Below the pieces are notes generated by a model. That model had not been told where the DNA came from. It made no database searches and saw nothing but the letters and a program-made list of their open reading frames with translations. A DNA stretch of 64,000 nt from NCBI GenBank assembly GCA_965261165.1, contig OZ253445.1, forward strand, positions 1,798,001 through 1,862,000, written 5' to 3'. Source of the stretch: SMWN01 sp965261165 (GTDB lineage Bacteria > Pseudomonadota > Gammaproteobacteria > Eutrophobiales > Eutrophobiaceae). Both the position numbers and the translations under genes were made by a program. Below, piece after piece: positions 7,904 to 17,099 of the stretch. How positions within the stretch are numbered: position 1 is the first letter of the stretch; every line of letters starts with the position of its first letter.

Positions 7904-10900
7904 TATTACCGACAGTCAACAACGCAAGGCCGCGCTAAATCCTGAACAGTCTTTCATTGTGCGTGCCCCTGCGGGTTCTGGTAAAACAGAATTACTTATC
8001 CGTCGTTATCTAAGATTACTCTCTGGTGTCGAATCTCCTGAAGAAATTATTGCCATTACCTTCACGCGCAAAGCCGCAGCAGAGATGCGCAGACGAATTA
8101 TTTCATCACTGGATCTAGCCCGAACGGGTGAGACACCCAAAGACGAATATCAAAAAGAAACCTATGAATTGGCAGCAGAAGTTCTCAAGCGAGATGAAAC
8201 TCAAAAATGGCAGTTGCAAGATAACCCCGGACGATTACGCATACAGACAATTAATTCACTATGTTCAAATATCACACGGCAAATGCCAGTGCTCTCGCAA
8301 CTAGGCGCACAACCAGAAATACTGGATGATGCCAGTGAACTCTATCTGCAAGCTGCAGAACGTACCATTCTTGCCATAGAAGATGGCGAGAGTTGGTCAG
8401 ATGCCGTTGCTGAATTACTGGAGCATCTGGATAATGATCTACCAAGGTTGAAAAACTTATTAGCCGATATGTTGCAACGCCGCGATCAATGGCTGCGACA
8501 TCTTGCTAACGGTAACATCAGTCGTGAGCAACTTGATCAGGCCTTACATAATATTGTTTCGACGACATTAAAAAGCGCACGTGATTTGATTCCAGAAGAA
8601 TTGGAACTTATCGGCTTACTGAACTATGCCGCGATAAATTTAATCAATGAAGGCTCACCATCATCAATCACAGAATGTGCAATACTTGACTCATTGCCGC
8701 AAGCCGATCCTGCCGCCTTGTCGCAATGGTATGGCATTGCAGAATTTTTGCTCACGCAGAAGAATGAGTGGCGCAAGACCGTCAACAAAAAAAATGGTTT
8801 TCCTGTTGACGGTAGTAGAGCAGATGAAAAATTTGGAGAAGAATGTGCTAAAAGCATCAAGGATCGCTATAAAGCCTTAGTACAAACCTATGCAGAGAAT
8901 GAAAACCTATTAGACATACTCATCGAGATACGCTGCTTGCCCGAAGTCTGGATATCAGTTCGGGAAGATGGTAAAAATGGACACGGTACATGGCTCAATG
9001 ACAACCAATGGAAAATTCTTAAGACCTTACCAACATTATTAATCATCGCCGAGGCACAATTACGGGTTCTATTTTCAGAACGCGGCAAGATCGATTTTAC
9101 TGGGATTGAACAATCCGCTTTGCTGGCTTTAAGGGATAACGAACAGCCGACAGATATAGCCTTACAACTCGACTATCGAATTCAGCATATTCTGGTGGAT
9201 GAGTTTCAGGATGTCTCCGTCAGTCAGTATGATTTATTGGAAAAACTCACTGAAGGCTGGAGCGACAATGATGGCCGCACATTGTTTCTGGTCGGTGACC
9301 CCATGCAATCCATCTATCGTTTCCGCGAAGCAGAAGTAGGTAAGTTCTTGAGCACTTTTGTCAATCAACAGATAGGCCAGGTACCGTTACAGTCGCTCAT
9401 ATTGGGGGTTAACTTTCGCTCGCAACAAGGAGTCGTGACCTGGGTCAATGATGCCTTTGAAAAAATCCTCCCACAACAGGAAGGCATTGCCAACGGCGCC
9501 GTGAATTATTCGCCCGTGCTGGCCGCAGATGATTCAGGCGCAGGGCAGGTGGTGATACATCCATTATTTAAAGATGACCTTAACGGCAGCTTATATGAAA
9601 CCTACCAGGAAGAAGCGAAGCAGATTGTTTGCACCATAAAGCAGGTGGAAGGAGAAACAGGGGATAAAAACCCGCATAAATCAATCGCCATCCTGGTACG
9701 CAGCCGACCACAACTGGATACAATCGTCACCCATTTGAAACAAGCCGAAATCTGCTTTCAGGCAGTCGATATAGAACGCTTGAGTCACCGTGCCGCGATT
9801 CAGGATTGCCTGGCTTTAACGCGGGCATTATTGCACCCGGCAGATCGTGTTGCCTGGTTATCTATATTACGTGCTCCTTGGTGCGGTTTAACTCTGGCCG
9901 ATCTGCATGCCCTCGTCGGCAAACAACAGGCAATATCTATCTGGTCATGTATGAATGATGAATTAAGAATGGAAAAACTCAGTAAAGATGGTCAACAGCG
10001 ATTATTAAAACTAAGAGAAGTGCTCAACAAGGCAATGGTAAATCGCAGACGTAAATCATTATGTCGCACGGTTGAAATGGTCTGGATGGAAATAGGTGGG
10101 CCAGTCACACTGGAAGATGAGTCAGATCTGGAAAATGTACAGACCTACTTTAATGTCTTGCTGCAAGAGGAAGAAAGCAGTGATCTGAAAACACTTGCCA
10201 AACTGGAAAAGGCCGTCGAAGGACTCTATGCAGCAACAGAGGGGCAAAGTCCAGATATTTCAGATGGAATAAACGTGCAGATCATGACCATTCACAAGGC
10301 CAAAGGCCTGGAATTTGATATCGTCATCTTGCCGGGGTTAGGTAGAAGAGGTCAAAATGAAGGCAAACGTTTATTGCTTTGGCAAGAACAACAACGCGAA
10401 GATGGGGGTAACGATTTGTTATTGGCACCCATCAAGGAAACTGGTATCGATGATGATAAGTTATACCGTTATCTGGAAATGTTAGAAAAAGCCAAACTAA
10501 AAAATGAACAAGGTCGTCTGCTTTATGTCGCCGCGACACGTGCAAAAGAACAACTGCATCTATTCGGTGTGACCAAAGCATCAAAAAAGAAAAACGAAAT
10601 ATCTTCGCCGCAGGAAAATACATTACTCGCAAAACTTTGGCTGGCGGTAGAAGCAAACTATCAGAAGGCCTATACATCAGGACATGAAAATGTTGTCAAA
10701 GAGACAACTCAACCTGCTGAAATAAAAAACCATCTTCGTCGATACATAATCACCTGGGAAAGACCAAAGCCACCAAAAAATGTGAATTGGCAGCAGAGCA
10801 AAGCGACTGTGGAGAAAACCTTGGACAATGACATTAAATTCGAATGGGCTACGGAAACCATTCGACACGTCGGTCTTGTGACGCATCGTTGTATTCAACT

Positions 10901-11381
10901 CATGGCCGAAGATCAAAAGCCTTGGGATAAAGAAAAAATACAACACAAACGCGCTTGGTTCCTCCAGGCACTAAGGCGACAAGGTGTTGGAGAAGAAGAA
11001 ATCTATGCAGCGAGCCAACGAGTCGAAGAAGCCCTAACCAATATGATTAAAGATGAACGTGGTCAATGGCTGCTTTCCAAAGAACATCAACAACAAAACA
11101 ATGAATACACTCTAAGTGGGGTATATCAAGATAAAGTTATTAGTGTGGTTATTGATCGCACCTTTGTTGATAAAGACGGGACACGTTGGATTATAGATTA
11201 TAAAATCAGTCGTCACGAAGGAACAGATGTAGAGTCATTTCTCGATCAGCAACAGCAACGCTATAGAGATCAACTGGAAAAATATGGAGCCTTAATGCAA
11301 GACTATGGAAAACAGCCAATTAAGCTAGGGCTATATTTTCCCCTGTTACGAGGCTGGAGAGAGTGGGAGATTAGTGGTTAA
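7896..11381 (+). CDS. AddA-like UvrD-family helicase/nuclease
   Basis: From the ATG overlapping the upstream stop the protein is about 1161 residues. Walker A is APAGSGKT at residues 24-31. Further superfamily-1 motifs are AITFTRKAAAEM (Ia), HILVDEFQDVS (II), GDPMQSIYRFREA (III), NFRS (IV), QIMTIHKAKGLEFD (V) and LLYVAATRAKEQLH (VI). The C-terminal nuclease domain ends with DRTFVDKDGTRWIIDYKIS. It should be the ATP-driven 3'-5' motor and second nuclease of the two-subunit break-processing enzyme. An earlier in-frame ATG would extend the overlap with the upstream gene by seven codons and adds no conserved sequence. The gene converges on rpoH. Confidence 0.9.
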   Translation: MSNITDSQQRKAALNPEQSFIVRAPAGSGKTELLIRRYLRLLSGVESPEEIIAITFTRKAAAEMRRRIISSLDLARTGETPKDEYQKETYELAAEVLKRDETQKWQLQDNPGRLRIQTINSLCSNITRQMPVLSQLGAQPEILDDASELYLQAAERTILAIEDGESWSDAVAELLEHLDNDLPRLKNLLADMLQRRDQWLRHLANGNISREQLDQALHNIVSTTLKSARDLIPEELELIGLLNYAAINLINEGSPSSITECAILDSLPQADPAALSQWYGIAEFLLTQKNEWRKTVNKKNGFPVDGSRADEKFGEECAKSIKDRYKALVQTYAENENLLDILIEIRCLPEVWISVREDGKNGHGTWLNDNQWKILKTLPTLLIIAEAQLRVLFSERGKIDFTGIEQSALLALRDNEQPTDIALQLDYRIQHILVDEFQDVSVSQYDLLEKLTEGWSDNDGRTLFLVGDPMQSIYRFREAEVGKFLSTFVNQQIGQVPLQSLILGVNFRSQQGVVTWVNDAFEKILPQQEGIANGAVNYSPVLAADDSGAGQVVIHPLFKDDLNGSLYETYQEEAKQIVCTIKQVEGETGDKNPHKSIAILVRSRPQLDTIVTHLKQAEICFQAVDIERLSHRAAIQDCLALTRALLHPADRVAWLSILRAPWCGLTLADLHALVGKQQAISIWSCMNDELRMEKLSKDGQQRLLKLREVLNKAMVNRRRKSLCRTVEMVWMEIGGPVTLEDESDLENVQTYFNVLLQEEESSDLKTLAKLEKAVEGLYAATEGQSPDISDGINVQIMTIHKAKGLEFDIVILPGLGRRGQNEGKRLLLWQEQQREDGGNDLLLAPIKETGIDDDKLYRYLEMLEKAKLKNEQGRLLYVAATRAKEQLHLFGVTKASKKKNEISSPQENTLLAKLWLAVEANYQKAYTSGHENVVKETTQPAEIKNHLRRYIITWERPKPPKNVNWQQSKATVEKTLDNDIKFEWATETIRHVGLVTHRCIQLMAEDQKPWDKEKIQHKRAWFLQALRRQGVGEEEIYAASQRVEEALTNMIKDERGQWLLSKEHQQQNNEYTLSGVYQDKVISVVIDRTFVDKDGTRWIIDYKISRHEGTDVESFLDQQQQRYRDQLEKYGALMQDYGKQPIKLGLYFPLLRGWREWEISG

Positions 11382-11428
11382 CAGTCAATTAATTCTAGAG
11401 CGTTGCCTATAGGAAGATAATAATTGAA

Positions 11429-12277
11429 TTAAGCTGGCATCAATTCGGCTATCTTATTGAATGCTGATTTCTCAAGCTGTCTTATACGCTCTGCTGAAAC
11501 ACCATATTCGTCGGCCAGCTGATGAAGGGTTTGTTTTTTCTCAGTTAGCCAACGTCTGTTAATAATATTTTTACTGCGCTCATCAAGCTGTTCCATGGCT
11601 TCAGTTAATGCCTCAAACTGAATACCCTCGAGCTGAGCCATTTCTAGCTCTTCTTCAGGACCTTGCCTTTTATCTTCAAGGTAAGCCGCGGGACTAAATG
11701 GCGGCGCATCGTCATCTATTTCAGGGGCATCAAAGGAAGAATCGTGAGCACTGAGTCTCTTTTCCATCTCAATGACCTCTTGCGGCTTGACGCCAAGATC
11801 TTTAGCTACGGAATCGATCTCTTCTTTACTTAACCAAGCTAAACGTTTTTTAGATGAACGCAGGTTGAAGAAAAGCTTTCTCTGAGCCTTGGTTGTGGCG
11901 ATTTTTACAATTTTCCAGTGACGTATAATATATTCATGCATCTCGGCACGAATCCAGTGCACAGCAAATGAAACCAGACGGACACCAACCGTTGGGTCAA
12001 AGCGTTTAACGGCTTTCATCAAGCCAACGCTACCTTCCTGAATTAGATCGGCTTGCGATAGACCATAGCCGCTGTAACCTCTTGCAACTTTGACCACAAA
12101 GCGAAGATGAGACATAACCAGTTGGCGTGCAGCCTCAAGATCACCCTCTTTGCTGTAGCGTTCCGCTAATAAGCGTTCTTCGTCTGCGCTGAGCACCGGA
12201 ATCTTGTTAACGCTCTGGAAATAGCTTTTCAGAGACCCAGCGTTCAATGCAATTGGCGTCATCATGGCGTTACTCAT
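11429..12277 (-). CDS. rpoH: RNA polymerase heat-shock sigma factor 32
   Basis: The protein is 282 residues. Region 2 is intact (HLRFVVKVARGYSGYGLSQ, LIQEGSVGLMKAVKRF, VSFAVHWIRAEMHEYI). The RpoH box QRKLFFNLR that separates sigma-32 from other group 3 sigmas is present. Region 4 ends with TLHQLADEYGVSAERIRQLE. It directs transcription of chaperone and protease genes. The start (MSNAMMTPIALNAGSLKSYF) follows the family pattern. A perfect CIRCE operator lies 38 bases upstream of the ATG, which places this gene under the HrcA repressor in addition to whatever post-transcriptional control exists. It ends convergently with the AddA-like gene. Confidence 0.96.
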   Translation of the reverse strand: MSNAMMTPIALNAGSLKSYFQSVNKIPVLSADEERLLAERYSKEGDLEAARQLVMSHLRFVVKVARGYSGYGLSQADLIQEGSVGLMKAVKRFDPTVGVRLVSFAVHWIRAEMHEYIIRHWKIVKIATTKAQRKLFFNLRSSKKRLAWLSKEEIDSVAKDLGVKPQEVIEMEKRLSAHDSSFDAPEIDDDAPPFSPAAYLEDKRQGPEEELEMAQLEGIQFEALTEAMEQLDERSKNIINRRWLTEKKQTLHQLADEYGVSAERIRQLEKSAFNKIAELMPA

Positions 12278-12314
12278 TAAATTTGATTAATTCTCCCATC
12301 AATTGCGTGCAATT

Positions 12315-12341
12315 TTAGCACTCGTAGAGTAAGAGTGCTAA
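12315..12341. promoter_or_regulatory. CIRCE operator (HrcA site) upstream of rpoH
   Basis: The sequence is TTAGCACTC, nine bases, GAGTGCTAA: an exact match to the CIRCE consensus on both arms and in spacer length. CIRCE is bound by HrcA, normally upstream of groESL or dnaK. Its position just ahead of the rpoH start indicates that rpoH is derepressed when HrcA is titrated by GroEL substrates. hrcA itself is not in the window. Confidence 0.95.
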
Positions 12342-12404
12342 TAATATTCAAGAGTTCTGTGCATTTTAAGTGGAAAACCAGCATAAATTAAACTAACCAT
12401 ATTG

Positions 12405-12760
12405 ATATATGGAGGCCTTCACATCATTCAAGACCATCGAATAAAACGTAAGGCAATATCGTTATTTTGTAAAGTTTTGTATAAAAAGGCCTCATTTTGC
12501 GAGAATTTTCCTTCAATCATCGCAGCAATACCATAAAACCTCTCAATTAGCGTGCTTTTAGCTACTACTTATCCATTATAGGCTTGTCGGAAAATGGGGT
12601 TTTTAGCTTGTTGTGAATATTTAAGTCCTTGTTATTAAATATTTTATTTTCTTAAAATTGGACTGATTTTGAATTAACCGACAAGCCCATTATCGAGCTG
12701 CATCTCCAGATAACGTATTTGTTGCAGTATATTCATCCCCGTCTTAAGGCGATGAATGAT
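12405..12760 (+). repeat. Dispersed repeat, copy A (interrupted)
   Basis: This is the longest copy of a non-coding repeat also found near 37658-37890 and, internally deleted, near 60119-60290. Shared blocks include CATTTTGCGAGAATTTTCCT, GCTTTTAGCTACTACTTATC, CATTATCGAGC and CAGATAACGTATTT. In this copy a 107-bp element sits inside the block CATTATCGAGC. No open frame spans it. It fills most of the ~620-bp gap between rpoH and mltB; the remainder (about 12760-12900) shows nothing recognisable. Confidence 0.75.
12581..12687. mobile_element. MITE-like 107-bp element inserted in the dispersed repeat
   Basis: It is bounded by perfect 10-bp inverted repeats, GGCTTGTCGG on the left and CCGACAAGCC on the right. 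CATTAT is present on both sides (12574-12579 and 12688-12693) but only once in the uninterrupted copies at 37821-37826 and 60175-60180, so it is probably a target duplication. The right end (ATTAACCGACAAGCCCA) also occurs at 48292-48309, beside a decayed IS5-like transposase gene. It is too short to code for anything and was presumably moved in trans. Confidence 0.75.
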
Positions 12761-12901
12761 TTATGTCTTACTAAAAGCATATCTGTGAACCAACCTTGGG
12801 TAGTTTTTTTTAAGAAGTTTTTTCTAGGACATCAAATGAATAATCTTTAAGGTTTTTAGAATGGTCTTATTTTGCCTGTTTCGGTAGAATCAGTGCGGAT
12901 T

Positions 12902-13897
12902 ATGCAAAGGTCTCTAAAAAGCGGTTTATTGTTGATTTTATTCTTGCCGAATATTGTTTCTGCCAAACTGCTGGACTCAGAGCAGGTAAATCAATTTATT
13001 GATGAAATGGTAAGTAAACATGGTTTTGATACCAACGAATTAAGAATACTGTTTGGTGGAACGAAATATTCAGATAGAGTTTTACAGGCCATATCTAAAC
13101 CTGCTGAAGGTTTGTCTTGGTATAAATATCGTAAAATTTTTTTAAAAGACTCCCGTATTGATAAGGGTGTTACGTTTTGGAAAAAACATAAAGAGGCCTT
13201 AAATAGAGCTAAGGAGATATATGGTATTCCACCTCAAATCATTATTGCGATTGTGGGTGTCGAGACACGATATGGGGAATATAAAGGCAATGATAAAGTA
13301 ATGGATTCTCTGGCAACACTTGCTTTTCATTATCCAAGACGGGCAAGGTTCTTTCGTAGCGAACTGGAACAATTTTTATTGCTGACCAGAGAGCAGAATG
13401 TAAATCCACTTTTACTAAAAGGATCTTACGCGGGGGCAATGGGTATTCCACAATTTATTTCCAGTAGTTACCGAAATTATGCGGTGGATTTCGATAATGA
13501 TGACAAGAAGGATCTTTGGCAGAATCCGACCGATGCAATTGGCAGTGTCGCGAATTATTTTAATCGGCATGGGTGGGAAACAGGCTCATCAGTGACGTAT
13601 CCTGTGCGTGTTACTGGGGATAAGGTAAATGCTGTTATAGATAAAGATTTAAAGCCAAATATCAGGGCAGGCGACCTGAAAAATTACGGTATTGCTTCTG
13701 ATCAGGATATTGCAGAAACTACGCTGCTCAAAGTGATGAAGTTCGAGCAAAAAGATCATAATGATTTCTGGATTGGGCTACATAATTTTTATGTGATTAC
13801 GCGTTATAATCACAGCGCATTGTATGCTATGGCTGTTTATCAGTTATCAGAAGAAATAAAAAAAGAATACGAGGAAGAGACCGTTGTTAAGAAATAG
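12902..13897 (+). CDS. mltB: Lytic murein transglycosylase B
   Basis: MltB cleaves the MurNAc-GlcNAc bond of peptidoglycan with formation of 1,6-anhydro-MurNAc. From the ATG it is 331 residues with a signal peptide (MQRSLKSGLLLILFLPNIVSA). The catalytic Glu121 lies in IVGVETRYGEYKGN, and AGAMGIPQFISSSYRNYAVDFD follows with the family's calcium-loop-like segment (DFDNDDKKDLW). No lipobox Cys is seen, so it may be soluble in the periplasm rather than a lipoprotein. An in-frame TTG ten codons upstream exists, but the signal peptide fits the ATG. It opens a four-gene cell-wall cluster running into rlpA. Confidence 0.92.
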   Translation: MQRSLKSGLLLILFLPNIVSAKLLDSEQVNQFIDEMVSKHGFDTNELRILFGGTKYSDRVLQAISKPAEGLSWYKYRKIFLKDSRIDKGVTFWKKHKEALNRAKEIYGIPPQIIIAIVGVETRYGEYKGNDKVMDSLATLAFHYPRRARFFRSELEQFLLLTREQNVNPLLLKGSYAGAMGIPQFISSSYRNYAVDFDNDDKKDLWQNPTDAIGSVANYFNRHGWETGSSVTYPVRVTGDKVNAVIDKDLKPNIRAGDLKNYGIASDQDIAETTLLKVMKFEQKDHNDFWIGLHNFYVITRYNHSALYAMAVYQLSEEIKKEYEEETVVKK

Positions 13898-13909
13898 AAT
13901 ATATTAAGT

Positions 13910-14725
13910 ATGAGGCTACATTACCGCATTTATTTACCATTGATCTTTCTTGCATTCTCCGGATGTTCTTTTATAACGGCTGAACATGATGATGCCCCTG
14001 ACACAGTTTTAGATACTCGATACATACCTGATGCCATCCCAAAAACAGAAACCAGAAGTAAATATGGAAATCCAAAATCTTATGTCGTCTTTGGTAAACG
14101 TTATTATGTGATGAATGATAATAATGGATTTACTGAGCAAGGCATTGCATCCTGGTATGGTAAGAAATTTCATGGCATGCGAACCTCAAGTGGTGAAACC
14201 TACGATATGCATGCCATGACAGCAGCGCATAAAACTTTAATACTGCCTGCTTATGTTGAAGTGACTAGTCTTGATAATGGCAAAAAGGCCGTTGTCAAGG
14301 TAAATGATCGTGGCCCATTCCATGAGAACAGGATTATTGACCTGTCTTACTCAGCAGCAACAAAACTTGATATTGTTGCCAAAGGCACTGCCTTGGTAAA
14401 AATACGCGTCCTGGACTCAGGATATACATCGAGACAGGCTTCCAAGAAGCGAGGTGCACCTGTTGAAACAAAATCTCCTGATCATTCGTCAGGGGATTTT
14501 TTTATACAGGTCGGTGCTTTTTCTGAATTGAGAAATGCGGAGACCTTACGTAGAAAATTAAATGCGATAAGTGATACTCTGGTAAAAATAAGTCAGGTAG
14601 TTGTTGATAACAGGTTACTCTATAGAGTAAGAGTTGGACCATTATCAGATATAGAGTATGCAGATAAGATAGTACAACAATTAAATCAGCTTGATGAATA
14701 TAATCATCATATCGTCATTAACTAA
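13910..14725 (+). CDS. rlpA: RlpA family septal lytic transglycosylase with SPOR domain
   Basis: The protein is 271 residues. The signal peptide ends in a lipobox (LAFSGC, Cys19), so it is an outer-membrane lipoprotein. The RlpA double-psi barrel (about 75-165) includes QGIASWYGKKFHGMRTSSGE and VNDRGPFHENRIIDLS. The C-terminal SPOR domain (about 193-271, from FFIQVGAFSELRNAETL) binds denuded glycan at division sites. In Pseudomonas RlpA cleaves glycan strands lacking stem peptides; that activity is assumed here. It starts 12 bases after mltB and precedes dacA, the standard gammaproteobacterial arrangement. Confidence 0.93.
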   Translation: MRLHYRIYLPLIFLAFSGCSFITAEHDDAPDTVLDTRYIPDAIPKTETRSKYGNPKSYVVFGKRYYVMNDNNGFTEQGIASWYGKKFHGMRTSSGETYDMHAMTAAHKTLILPAYVEVTSLDNGKKAVVKVNDRGPFHENRIIDLSYSAATKLDIVAKGTALVKIRVLDSGYTSRQASKKRGAPVETKSPDHSSGDFFIQVGAFSELRNAETLRRKLNAISDTLVKISQVVVDNRLLYRVRVGPLSDIEYADKIVQQLNQLDEYNHHIVIN

Positions 14726-14745
14726 AAAATTTACATATAACGCCT

Positions 14746-15885
14746 ATGGTTAAAAATATATTTATATTATTGATTGGACAATTACTGATTAGCTGTTTTG
14801 TTTATGCCGGAGTGACTGCAATTCCTGCGCCGCCAAGCATCAAGGCAAATGCATACCTACTCCAGGATTTTGACAGTGGAAAAATTCTGGCATCAGACAA
14901 TATTGATCAGAGATCCTCCCCCGCAAGTCTGACCAAGATGATGACAGCCTATGTTGTCTCAGGTGAATTAGCTGCAGGTCGAATTTCACAGGATGATGAA
15001 GTTCTGGTAAGCGAAAAGGCATGGAAAATGCCTGGTTCACGTATGTTTATAGAAGTAAATAAAAAGGTATTACTCAGTGATTTATTACAAGGAATGATTA
15101 TTCAATCTGGTAATGATGCTAGCGTGGCGTTGGCAGAATATGTTTCTGGAAGTGAAGAAGTGTTTGCAGAGCTTATGAATCAATATGCCAATGCTTTAGG
15201 GATGACAAATAGTCATTTTGTGAATAGCACAGGTTTGCCAGATGAACAGCATTATACGACAGCAAAAGACATGGCAATTCTGGCGGAAGCTTTGCTCAGG
15301 GATGCGCCTGAAATATATGCTCTGCATTCTGTGAAGGAATTCACCTTTAATAACATTACACAGCAAAATAGGAATAGGTTGCTTTGGCGTGACCCAAGTG
15401 TTGATGGTATTAAGACAGGGCATACAGTAGCTGCGGGGTTCTGCCTGGTAGTTTCGGCAAAGAAAGATAAGATGCGACTTATCTCAGTAGTGATGGGTGC
15501 TGGAAGTGATTCCACAAGGGCAAAGGCGAGTCAGTCACTACTTGCTTATGGCTTCCGATTTTTTGAGACACAGAAAATATATAGTGCCGATGAGAAAATC
15601 ACCTCAACAAAAGTATGGAAAGGTGATTCTGAGGAATTGGCGCTCGGTATAAATACTGATCTTTATATTACCTTTCCCAGGGGCCAGAAAAATCAACTAA
15701 CAACTAAATTTGGTTTATCGAACCAATATATTGCACCCTTAAACAAAGGAGATGTACAGGGCAGCCTGAAAATCAGCTTTGCGGATAATATAGTCGCCGA
15801 GGAAAAATTAATCGCACTGCAATCGGTTGATGAAGGGAGCATTATTGCCCGTTTGAAGGATAGCTTCCAACTTCTTTTAGAATAA
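14746..15885 (+). CDS. dacA: D-alanyl-D-alanine carboxypeptidase (PBP5/6 type)
   Basis: This class of low-molecular-weight PBP removes the terminal D-Ala of muropeptides. The 379-residue protein has a signal peptide (MVKNIFILLIGQLLISCFVYA) and the three penicillin-binding motifs: Ser61-x-x-Lys64 in SPASLTKM, Ser121-Gly-Asn123, and Lys223-Thr-Gly225. The C-terminal PBP5-type beta domain follows, then a short amphipathic tail (IIARLKDSFQLLLE) for membrane anchoring. It is the third gene of the cluster, 20 bases after rlpA and seven before the aminotransferase. The dacA versus dacC name cannot be decided from sequence. Confidence 0.94.
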   Translation: MVKNIFILLIGQLLISCFVYAGVTAIPAPPSIKANAYLLQDFDSGKILASDNIDQRSSPASLTKMMTAYVVSGELAAGRISQDDEVLVSEKAWKMPGSRMFIEVNKKVLLSDLLQGMIIQSGNDASVALAEYVSGSEEVFAELMNQYANALGMTNSHFVNSTGLPDEQHYTTAKDMAILAEALLRDAPEIYALHSVKEFTFNNITQQNRNRLLWRDPSVDGIKTGHTVAAGFCLVVSAKKDKMRLISVVMGAGSDSTRAKASQSLLAYGFRFFETQKIYSADEKITSTKVWKGDSEELALGINTDLYITFPRGQKNQLTTKFGLSNQYIAPLNKGDVQGSLKISFADNIVAEEKLIALQSVDEGSIIARLKDSFQLLLE

Positions 15886-15892
15886 CCTCAAT

Positions 15893-16735
15893 ATGTCTTC
15901 TATTGTATATCTTAACGGCCTCTACCTACCGATTGAAGAAGCTAAAATCTCTGTGCTAGATAGAGGCTTTACGTTTGGTGATGGCGTGTATGAGGTGATT
16001 CCTGTTTATCAGGGGCATATTTTCAGGTTAAAAGAACATATCGAAAGACTGAATAATAGTCTTAATGAGGTGTATATAGACAGACCGCATGATCTGGTGC
16101 AGTGGCAGGAAATTTTACGCGAATTGATTCAGCAGAACCCTGCAAAGGATCATTCTTTATACATTCAAGTGACCAGAGGTGTTTCAGAGAGAGAGCACGC
16201 CATAGAAACGGCAACAAAACAAACGGTATTTGCAATGGGTCGACCGTTACTTAAAAAGAATCGTTCTGCAGGGATATCTGCTATTGTTGAGGAAGATATT
16301 AGATGGAAATATTGTCATATCAAGGCAATCACTTTGCTCCCCAGCGTTATCTTGAAGCATAAAGCAAAGCAGGCAGGTGCGACGGAAACATTGTTAGTAA
16401 AGGATGGTTACGTGACTGAGGGTGCGGCAAGTAATGTATTTATAGTCAAAGGTGATGTTGTTAAAACTCCTCCTAAAGATGGCAATCTGCTTCCGGGCAT
16501 TACCAGAGATGTTATTGTTGAAATATTATTAGAATCAGATATCCCTTGTGAAGAGGCGCCTATCACTGATAAGAATTTGAGGCAGGCAGATGAAATCTGG
16601 ATCACCAGCTCCACTTGGGAAATTGTGCCAGTGGTCAAGCTAGATGCCGATCCTGTTGGAGCAGGCAAACCCGGTGAAGTATGGCAAAAAATCTCTGAAA
16701 TTTATCAGACATTTAAACTTGGAATGACTAATTAA
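15893..16735 (+). CDS. dat: D-amino-acid aminotransferase (class IV PLP)
   Basis: The protein is 280 residues with fold-type IV features: YLNGLYLPIEEAKISVLDRG and FGDGVYEVIPVYQG near the N-terminus, the PLP-binding Lys144 in CHIKAITLLPS, and TEGAASNVFIV for cofactor phosphate contact. Similarity to Bacillus D-alanine aminotransferase, and its place directly after a D,D-carboxypeptidase, suggest it interconverts D-Ala and D-Glu or recycles D-Ala released from the wall. A branched-chain or aminodeoxychorismate-lyase role is possible for class IV but less likely here. In relatives this gene lies between dacA and the lipoate genes; here queD follows instead. Confidence 0.85.
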   Translation: MSSIVYLNGLYLPIEEAKISVLDRGFTFGDGVYEVIPVYQGHIFRLKEHIERLNNSLNEVYIDRPHDLVQWQEILRELIQQNPAKDHSLYIQVTRGVSEREHAIETATKQTVFAMGRPLLKKNRSAGISAIVEEDIRWKYCHIKAITLLPSVILKHKAKQAGATETLLVKDGYVTEGAASNVFIVKGDVVKTPPKDGNLLPGITRDVIVEILLESDIPCEEAPITDKNLRQADEIWITSSTWEIVPVVKLDADPVGAGKPGEVWQKISEIYQTFKLGMTN

Positions 16736-16739
16736 CTGA

Positions 16740-17099
16740 ATGGTGGATATATACAAAGAATTCATCATTGAGGCAGCACACTTGTTGCCTAATGTTCCCG
16801 AAGGTCATAAATGTAAAAGGCTGCATGGTCATTCTTTCGGGATAGAAGTTCATGTAGGAGGGGATGTCGGTCCAGAATCGGGTTGGGTGATGGATTTTGC
16901 GCAGTTAAAGGACAATTTCAAGCCGGTATTTGAACAATTAGATCATCACTATCTCAATGAGATTGAAGGTCTGGAAAACCCCACCAGCGAGAATCTGGCG
17001 CGTTGGGTATGGGATCGCTTAATCGGAGATTTACCACAACTTTCAACCATTATCGTAAAAGAGACCTGTACTAGCGGCTGCATATACAAGGGAGATTAA
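16740..17099 (+). CDS. queD: 6-carboxy-5,6,7,8-tetrahydropterin synthase
   Basis: QueD converts dihydroneopterin triphosphate to 6-carboxytetrahydropterin in the queuosine/preQ0 pathway. It is 119 residues, the normal bacterial length. Zinc ligands His14, His29 and His31 are visible, with Cys25 and the motif HKCKRLHGHSF. ESGWVMDFAQLK, LDHHYLNE, NPTSENLARW and VKETCTSGC are all family landmarks. The ATG follows the aminotransferase stop by four bases, so it is probably co-transcribed. It is the last core gene before the accessory island. Confidence 0.93.
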   Translation: MVDIYKEFIIEAAHLLPNVPEGHKCKRLHGHSFGIEVHVGGDVGPESGWVMDFAQLKDNFKPVFEQLDHHYLNEIEGLENPTSENLARWVWDRLIGDLPQLSTIIVKETCTSGCIYKGD

